A stretch of 64,000 bases of DNA from a bacterium. GTDB lineage: Bacteria > Vulcanimicrobiota > Xenobia > Xenobiales > Xenobiaceae. Positions 59,011 through 64,000 of the stretch are shown here, one piece after another. The stretch covers positions 1 to 64,000 of the forward strand of contig JAUNIO010000006.1 of assembly GCA_030535355.1 (NCBI GenBank), read 5' to 3'. Within the stretch, counting starts at the first letter, position 1, and each line of letters begins with the position of its first letter. The notes below the pieces were generated by a model. The model saw only the letters and a program-made list of their open reading frames with translations. It did not search any database and was not told the origin of the DNA. Made by a program: the position numbers and the translations under genes.

Positions 59011-59412
59011 ATGAGTGAGCTGATAACTGCAACACAAGATACCGGCCTCGTGAATCTCCTGCACGGCAAAGGAGGCGATCTTGCCGTGCCCATGCCTTTC
59101 GAAAGAGACATTTTCCTCTTTGACACTTACATAGCGGGAACGAGTTATGTAGAGGGCATAGAAGATTTAGAACCCTTTCTGATGGAAGGTGAAAAGCTTA
59201 ACTTTTTTCGCGAGCCCCACAACGCTTACGACAGTAAAGCTATCGTTATAAAAAACGACGACGGTATAAAGCTGGGCTATGTTCCTAAGAAAGATAATGC
59301 CGTATTTTCACGGCTTATGGATGCCGGAAAAATGTTATTTGGGCGCATATCGGCCAAAAAGTATAAAGGCAGCTGGCTGAAGATAGATATTAAAATTTAT
59401 CTTCGCGATTGA
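59011..59412 (+). CDS. Stand-alone HIRAN-domain protein
   Basis: 133 residues, mostly one HIRAN domain. It has FDTYIAGTSYVEGIEDLEPF, then LMEGEKLNFFREPHNAYDSK, then AIVIKNDDGIKLGYVPKKDN. HIRAN domains bind single-stranded or modified DNA ends and usually occur inside helicases (SMARCA3/HLTF, Rad5), so a stand-alone version with a J-like partner is of interest. GAGGTAA precedes the ATG. Confidence 0.82.
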   Translation: MSELITATQDTGLVNLLHGKGGDLAVPMPFERDIFLFDTYIAGTSYVEGIEDLEPFLMEGEKLNFFREPHNAYDSKAIVIKNDDGIKLGYVPKKDNAVFSRLMDAGKMLFGRISAKKYKGSWLKIDIKIYLRD

Positions 59413-59470
59413 GAAATACAAGCGCAGTTTTTAGGAGAGATGCCGCGACTGCGATTGAGTGGATACCTAA

Positions 59471-59515
59471 ATAAGACAGCCTCTGAGTACAGGATGGCAC
59501 CAGAGGCTGTCTTAT
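59471..59515. terminator. Bidirectional terminator
   Basis: A perfect 15-bp stem ATAAGACAGCCTCTG / CAGAGGCTGTCTTAT with a 15-nt loop, between the convergent HIRAN (plus) and TPR (minus) genes. Confidence 0.85.
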
Positions 59516-59564
59516 AATCATTGGCAAGGAACTCCGACTGATTCTGTCAGATGTTCCCTAAGCT

Positions 59565-60743
59565 CTACTGCTGAACAGGCGCAGCGCTCTCAGCGGGAGC
59601 GGCGGCAGGAGCAGCGCTCTCAGCGGGAGCGGCGGTAGGAGTCGCACTAGCAGCAGAAGTAGACGCGGGTTTTACCGCTTCAGTTTTTTTCTCAGCAGCT
59701 TTAGCATCTTTATTAGCTTCTGGTTTTACGCCGTCGATATTTTTAATCATGTTATCGATAGTAGCGCTCATAATAGGATTGCCGGAGAAAAAGCCCTTGC
59801 AAGCTTCGAGTTCTTTTTTCGCAGCTTCTTTATCACCCATTTCACGGTAGATAGTAGAACGTCCGATCCAGCATTTCAGCGCAACATCAGCATTGTTAAG
59901 GCTTTGGGCGATCTTTAACGCTTCAGCATAGCTGTTTAAAGCTTCTTTTTTATCTCCGCCATCCTTAGATATGATAACGGTTGCTTTTGCCAAATGAGCC
60001 TGCATATTGCCAGGCTGCTCTTTGATCAATGCATTAAGGCGTTTCTCGGCTTCAGCATAATTCTTATCATCAGCGTCTAGCCCAGCCATGGTCACAATAG
60101 CCTGACCTTTTTGATTGAGGGCGTTGGCTTCTAAAGCTTCCTTATCATCGCCGTCGGGAATGGGCTTCTCGCAGGCAGCAACGACCTTTTCCAGCAATTC
60201 CCGCGCTTTGGTATTATTCTTTTCATAAATGCTCAGCTCGGCATACTTCTGCAAAGCGAACGCATAGTTGGGATCGGCCTGCAAAGCCCGATCAAAATAT
60301 CCGTGCGCATTCTGCAGGGCCTGTTCTTTAGTAATTGCAGGCTTATCGTCTTTTTTATCCTGTTTATCGCTGTCTTTGGACTTAGGAGTAGGCTTGGCCA
60401 GCTCCTGAGCTTTCTGCCCCCAAAAATATCCCAGGTTAGCCAAGGCTACGGGATCGTTAGGATTTTGCTCTACTTCGTGAGCCCAACGATCAATATCGGC
60501 CTGCACAGGGTCCTGCTGCTGAGCCTCTTCCTGAGCCTTAATCATCTTTTCCTGACCGCCAATACTAAAGCACATGATGCCGGAGGTCATACAAAAAGCC
60601 AAGACCAAGAACCAAACGCCAAAATTGAGCAGCATCTGCCGGCGCTGTTCCTGAGGTGATAGTGATTTTTCTTCGAGTTCGGCTTCAGCCTGCGATTTAG
60701 CGCGGCGTTTCACCATAGCCGTAGACTTGCGACGGGAAGGCAT
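59565..60743 (-). CDS. Membrane-anchored TPR protein
   Basis: 392 residues. A Lys/Arg-rich cytoplasmic N-terminus (MPSRRKSTAMVKRRAKSQAE) precedes one transmembrane helix (LNFGVWFLVLAFCMTSGIMC, about residues 40-60). TPR-type repeats follow, such as NDPVALANLGYFWGQKAQEL and AHGYFDRALQADPNYAFALQ. The tail is low complexity and Ala/Pro/Glu/Ser-rich, with a 30-bp tandem repeat at 59578-59637 (APAESAAPAA units). It probably faces the periplasm as a scaffold. It lies about 155 bp after the sigma factor gene in the same direction. Confidence 0.78.
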   Translation of the reverse strand: MPSRRKSTAMVKRRAKSQAEAELEEKSLSPQEQRRQMLLNFGVWFLVLAFCMTSGIMCFSIGGQEKMIKAQEEAQQQDPVQADIDRWAHEVEQNPNDPVALANLGYFWGQKAQELAKPTPKSKDSDKQDKKDDKPAITKEQALQNAHGYFDRALQADPNYAFALQKYAELSIYEKNNTKARELLEKVVAACEKPIPDGDDKEALEANALNQKGQAIVTMAGLDADDKNYAEAEKRLNALIKEQPGNMQAHLAKATVIISKDGGDKKEALNSYAEALKIAQSLNNADVALKCWIGRSTIYREMGDKEAAKKELEACKGFFSGNPIMSATIDNMIKNIDGVKPEANKDAKAAEKKTEAVKPASTSAASATPTAAPAESAAPAAAPAESAAPVQQ

Positions 60744-60899
60744 ACCCTCAACGCTCCTAAAACTTAAAATATAAAATATTGGACAAAACGCTTATGCTCA
60801 GCGCCTGCCCCTTTCATAACAAAATTCGCACAAATCTGCACGATTCGGCACGGGAATTTCCACAATAACGCCGACAAACCTTCTGAAAGCTGAGAAATG

Positions 60900-61706
60900 C
60901 TAAGCCTGCTCTTCTATCATAAAACTGCGCATTGCTTCGGGTTCGACCACGACATCACCTAAATGTTCGCGTAGCTGACGCACGGCCCGGCTGTGCATTT
61001 GAGAGACCCGCTGTTTAGAGACCCCCAAAATGCCGGCAATTTTCTCAAAGGTCACGCCTTCAAAGTAATACATCTTAATGAGGAACTGCTCACGTTCATT
61101 TAGGCATTCGATAGCGTAGCGCAGCATTTCCCGCTGTTCCATAAATTCCACTTCTCTGCCAGGATCGTCGCTCCCATTATCCACGACATCCATAACCGCA
61201 GCGCCTTGATCGTCGCCGCTTACTAACGGCTGATCTAGGGAAAGCAGATATACGCAGCCCAAATTAGCGATCAGGTCAAATACTTCATTGGCGCTTATCT
61301 GCAGCTCATTAGCCAATTCAGCTTCGGTGGGCTGGCGTCCGTTGATCGAGGATATTTTATCTATAGCCTTTTGCAGAGCCCTAGCTTTATAGCGCGTACG
61401 CTCGGGTAGCCAGTCCATACGCCGCAGCCCATTGTAAATCGCTCCGCGTATTACCGTGGTGGCGTAAGTTTCAAACTTATAGCCACGGCTTAAATCAAAG
61501 GCTTCGATAGCGCGCAGCAAACCGAACATACCATCGGCGACCAAATCATCGCTGTCGCTGCCCGTGCGCAGTTTATGGCGTATCTGTTCAGCTAAATTCT
61601 TTACCAAAGGCAAATAGCGCTCCACTAATAGCGAGCGCAGCTCCGGATCATTTGTTTCTTTGTAACGCACCCACAGAGCGTTTACTTCTTCATCCGCCTT
61701 GCCCAA
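60900..61706 (-). CDS. FliA/WhiG-family RNA polymerase sigma factor
   Basis: 268 residues with sigma-70 regions 2, 3 and 4. Region 2 has ERYLPLVKNLAEQIRHKLRT, then DDLVADGMFGLLRAIEAFDL, then GYKFETYATTVIRGAIYNGL. Region 3 has RMDWLPERTRYKARALQKAI. Region 4 has LNEREQFLIKMYYFEGVTFE and KIAGILGVSKQRVSQMHSRA. The RMDWLPR-like region is typical of FliA, the flagellar sigma factor (sigma-28). TTG start with GAGAGG nearby. The adjoining flagellar rod genes support a flagellar role. An anti-sigma factor (FlgM) is not seen. Confidence 0.9.
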   Translation of the reverse strand: MGKADEEVNALWVRYKETNDPELRSLLVERYLPLVKNLAEQIRHKLRTGSDSDDLVADGMFGLLRAIEAFDLSRGYKFETYATTVIRGAIYNGLRRMDWLPERTRYKARALQKAIDKISSINGRQPTEAELANELQISANEVFDLIANLGCVYLLSLDQPLVSGDDQGAAVMDVVDNGSDDPGREVEFMEQREMLRYAIECLNEREQFLIKMYYFEGVTFEKIAGILGVSKQRVSQMHSRAVRQLREHLGDVVVEPEAMRSFMIEEQA

Positions 61707-61802
61707 ATTTGCCTCTCAGGATCACAGAGACCGCTCTGTTATTCAGATCGGGCAGTCCCCACACATACCTAATAGGATAAAACTAATAGGATAAAACAAC
61801 AC

Positions 61803-61837
61803 AAGCGGGTCAGAAAGATTCCTCTTTCAGCCCGCTT
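61803..61837 (-). terminator. Probable terminator downstream of the flagellar rod genes
   Basis: AAGCGGG / CCCGCTT plus an inner GAAAG / CTTTC pair (61803-61809 with 61831-61837). Read on the minus strand it is followed by GTGTTGTTTTATCC, a T-rich tail. It separates the rod-binding gene from the sigma factor gene. A 14-bp direct repeat (CTAATAGGATAAAA twice, about 61768-61795) lies just after it. Confidence 0.7.
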
Positions 61838-61878
61838 ATGCAACCACTAATGAGTGGTCAGACTCCGAGCTTTTAAGC

Positions 61879-62187
61879 TCACAGCTGCTGGTCCTTCATT
61901 TGCTGGAAGAGAATGTTGGCCAAACCAACACCACCTTCCTGAGCCCAACTCTTGGCTCTTTCTTGATCCAGCATACTCTGGAACATCTCTTCGCCTTGGC
62001 CGCCACCCATCAGGCCACCACCCTCAGAACCAGCGCATTTGCGCATCTGAGCAAACATCTGGTTGAGGAACAAAGTTTCAAATTCCTTGCAGGCTTCCTG
62101 CAGCTTGGCTTCTTCCTGCATCTGTGAAGGAGCGGAAGAAGTAGCCGCCTGAGCCAAAGGTTCTGGGGTAAATCCCTGAATTTGCAT
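61879..62187 (-). CDS. FlgJ N-terminal-like rod-binding protein
   Basis: 102 residues corresponding only to the rod-binding domain of FlgJ: LQEACKEFETLFLNQMFAQM with the LxxACxxFExxF pattern, then a Gly-rich loop (GSEGGGLMGGGQGEEMFQSM), then ERAKSWAQEGGVGLANILFQ. The muramidase half of FlgJ is absent, as in many lineages where it is a separate protein. It caps the growing flagellar rod in the periplasm. GGAGG precedes the ATG. Third gene of the flgF-flgG unit. Confidence 0.85.
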   Translation of the reverse strand: MQIQGFTPEPLAQAATSSAPSQMQEEAKLQEACKEFETLFLNQMFAQMRKCAGSEGGGLMGGGQGEEMFQSMLDQERAKSWAQEGGVGLANILFQQMKDQQL

Positions 62188-62293
62188 ATTGTCCTCCTCA
62201 TATCCCCGATCCTGCTAAAGAGAATCGGACCGTTGTGGCGATGATAGGGCCATATCAGCGCGGGAAGCTTTGTCTCCCGCGCCTTAACACCAA

Positions 62294-63064
62294 CTAGTTC
62301 TGCAGCTGGTTGGTCAAGCTCATCATCTCGTCAGCGGCCTGAACGCCCTTCTGGTTCATTTCAAAAGCGCGCTGAGCTTGGACGATAGCGATCATCTCTT
62401 CAACCACGTTGATGTTGGATTTCTCCAAGTGGCCCTGAGCTAGGCAGCCCATGCCATTGGTTCCGGGTTCGGCTTCGGTCTTAGCGCCAGCCACGGGAGT
62501 CTCGGTGTAGAGGTTGCCGCCAATAGCCTGCAAACCAGCAGGATTGAGGAAGCGGGTCAGTTTAATCTGGCCGATCTTCTCAGCGGAACCATCACCATCA
62601 ATGCGGACACCGAAAATTTCGCCATTAGGACGAACTTCGATATTGGTGACATCCTTAGGAATGGTCACACCAATGGGATAACCGCCGCTGGTGGTAATCT
62701 GCTGCTTGGCACCGTCATATTTGAAGGAACCATCGCGGGTGTAAGCGCTGGAGCCATCGGGCATAGTGACTTTGAAGAAACCGTCACCCTGAATGGCCAC
62801 ATCGTAAGGATTGTTGGTCTTCTGCAGAGAGCCCTGAGAGAACTGACGCTCGGTAGAAGAAGCGCGCACACCCATACCGATCTGGGTACCAGCAGTAGCT
62901 TCAGTGCCGGGGTCCTTCATGGTCGCATAGAGCAAATCCTGGAAATCGATGCGGGATTTCTTGAAGCCAGTGGACTGCACGTTGGCCAGGTTGTTGGAAA
63001 TATTATCCATATTCATCTGCTGAGCCATCATACCGGAGGCTGCAGTATAAAGAGAACGCATCAT
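62294..63064 (-). CDS. flgG: Flagellar distal rod protein FlgG
   Basis: 256 residues. It has the N-terminal rod signature MMRSLYTAASGMMAQQMNMD with ISNNLANVQSTGFKKSRIDF. The middle domain has the YDVAIQGDGFFKVTMPDGSS pattern. The C-terminal helix is EKSNINVVEEMIAIVQAQRA with FEMNQKGVQAADEM. It forms the distal rod that crosses the periplasm and outer membrane. GAGGAG precedes the ATG. It follows flgF by 86 bp. Confidence 0.96.
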   Translation of the reverse strand: MMRSLYTAASGMMAQQMNMDNISNNLANVQSTGFKKSRIDFQDLLYATMKDPGTEATAGTQIGMGVRASSTERQFSQGSLQKTNNPYDVAIQGDGFFKVTMPDGSSAYTRDGSFKYDGAKQQITTSGGYPIGVTIPKDVTNIEVRPNGEIFGVRIDGDGSAEKIGQIKLTRFLNPAGLQAIGGNLYTETPVAGAKTEAEPGTNGMGCLAQGHLEKSNINVVEEMIAIVQAQRAFEMNQKGVQAADEMMSLTNQLQN

Positions 63065-63150
63065 GGCGATTATCTCCTCCTATTTCATTAAGTAACGCGC
63101 TGCATTTCAGCGCCGTTCAGCCCAGTCTAAACCGAACTTATAAAATGCTG

Positions 63151-63927
63151 CTATCTAACTCTGCCAAGATCGTTGACGGTCTTCTGCAAGCTCTGATCGT
63201 GAGCCTGAAGCACCTTCTGGTTGGCTTCGTAATTGCGCATGACCATCATCATGTCAACCATCTCGTTGATCGCGTTTACGTTAGCCTGTTCAACATAACC
63301 CTGCTTCAGCTGGAAGTCGGTAGTGGCGCGCACACCGCTCTCAGCGGCGAACTGGTTATCACCAGTTCTCTTCAGCTGCTGAGTATTGTCGAACACGGAG
63401 ACCAACACTCTGTCAACGGGCTTGCCATCGCAAGAGATAACGCCATCGTTGGAAACTTCAAAATTATCGCCCGTCAATTTGATGGGGCCGCGATGACCCA
63501 TAACCGCCGAGCCGTCAGCAGTAACCAGCTGACCATTAGTAGCTAAATGGAAGTTGCCAGCTCTGGTAAAACGGATGCTACCATCTTTGCCCTGGATAGT
63601 GAAGAAACCGCGGCCATTGTCATCCAAAGCCAGATCAAAGGGGTTGCCGGTTTCTTTCAGGGAACCCTGAGCGCTATGGGTAACAGAACTGGTCTGCAGA
63701 CTTCCAGAGATAGCCATTCCGGGAGCGGTAGAAATCTCATGAGAGGACTGCGTCATTCCATCCATGCCACCGACCTCGCGATTGAGAATCTGGGTAAAGG
63801 AAGTAATAGTAGCGCTCTCTTTGCGGAAACCAGCAGTTCCCACGTTCGCTAAGTTGTTAGTAATGATGTCCTGTTTGGCCGACTGAGTCATCATACCCTG
63901 AGCAGCCATTTTCATACCATCGAGCAT
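63151..63927 (-). CDS. flgF: Flagellar proximal rod protein, FlgF-type
   Basis: 258 residues of the same family as FlgG. The N-terminus has MKMAAQGMMTQSAKQDIITN, then NLANVGTAGFRKESATITSF. The middle has DDNGRGFFTIQGKDGSIRFT, and the C-terminal helix YVEQANVNAINEMVDMMMVM. It is a proximal rod subunit by gene order (before flgG) and length. GGAGGTG precedes the ATG. The window edge is about 70 bp upstream, so the promoter may lie beyond it. Confidence 0.9.
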   Translation of the reverse strand: MLDGMKMAAQGMMTQSAKQDIITNNLANVGTAGFRKESATITSFTQILNREVGGMDGMTQSSHEISTAPGMAISGSLQTSSVTHSAQGSLKETGNPFDLALDDNGRGFFTIQGKDGSIRFTRAGNFHLATNGQLVTADGSAVMGHRGPIKLTGDNFEVSNDGVISCDGKPVDRVLVSVFDNTQQLKRTGDNQFAAESGVRATTDFQLKQGYVEQANVNAINEMVDMMMVMRNYEANQKVLQAHDQSLQKTVNDLGRVR

Positions 63928-64000
63928 CGAAACACCTCCAGCTATATAGGCCGCACATAAACCAGAACCGGCCTGAATTTATACTTTCGTTATATTTTTA

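Noticed and set aside
62255-62290. Terminator between flgG and the rod-binding gene
   Set aside because: The hairpin GCGCGGGA/TCCCGCGC is strong but no T run follows on the minus strand, so a processing or stabilising role is as likely.

Overview
The window comes from a motile, diderm (outer-membrane) bacterium. The evidence is a complete lipid A first-half pathway (lpxA, lpxB, lpxC, lpxD), bamA, several Skp/OmpH-like periplasmic chaperones, a tripartite RND pump, and flagellar rod genes next to a FliA/WhiG-type sigma factor. Genes mostly have clear Shine-Dalgarno sites (GGAGG-like) and several use GTG or TTG starts. The phylum cannot be fixed from sequence alone. The bamA-ompH-lpxD-lpxC-fabZ-lpxA-lpxB order is like that of diderm Firmicutes and some other deep lineages, while the LpxB-related protein at 2056-3288 resembles a family known mainly from Cyanobacteria and Deinococcus.

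Layout. 1-1.4 kb: truD with a strong terminator and a lone type IV pilin-like gene. 1.4-20.5 kb: a long minus-strand envelope-biogenesis cluster, read from bamA (20.5 kb) through four OmpH/Skp-like genes, a short lpxD, an unknown exported 584-residue protein, lpxC-fabZ, a Gfo/Idh oxidoreductase, lpxA, lpxB, an LpxB-like/isoprenylcysteine-methyltransferase fusion, a small membrane protein, a metallophosphoesterase and a third LpxB-like protein. 20.7-25.3 kb: an exported beta-propeller protein, an M20 peptidase, fabI and a phosphopantetheinyl transferase. 25.3-34.3 kb: a variable region with a lipoprotein, an amidohydrolase lacking the usual N-terminus, a DUF1703/PD-(D/E)XK gene remnant fused onto a truncated paralogue, a second paralogue with a likely frameshift, a GNAT acetyltransferase and a DMT transporter. 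34.6-37.1 kb: a U32 peptidase.

37.3-41.2 kb is the most striking part. Two tandem copies of a small locus each encode the same 37-residue glycine-zipper membrane peptide. Each has a structured leader, a convergent antisense promoter with perfect sigma-70 hexamers (TTGACA-17-TATAAT), and a shared bidirectional terminator whose stem contains the stop codon and shows a compensatory base change between copies. This is the architecture of a type I toxin-antitoxin system. The copies lie just downstream of an MmeI-like single-chain restriction-modification gene, and the first copy is followed by a 26-codon remnant of the 3' end of a second such gene.

41.4-48.7 kb holds small hypothetical, exported and membrane proteins, a PAS-like protein, an EEP nuclease/phosphatase, a LysR regulator divergent from a SnoaL-like protein and an aldo-keto reductase. 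48.7-50.6 kb is an orphan PduS-PduT pair (microcompartment electron-transfer proteins without other shell genes). 50.9-57.8 kb is an mfp-rnd-tolC-tetR efflux operon with a promoter overlapped by two copies of a probable TetR operator. 58.2-59.4 kb is a J-like coiled-coil protein coupled to a stand-alone HIRAN protein. 59.6-63.9 kb holds flgF, flgG, a FlgJ-N-like rod-binding protein, the sigma factor and a TPR protein.

Two dispersed repeat families occur in intergenic DNA. Family A is a hairpin with covarying stems plus a conserved tail of about 65 bp; family B is about 100-140 bp. No tRNA, rRNA, CRISPR array or transposase was seen.
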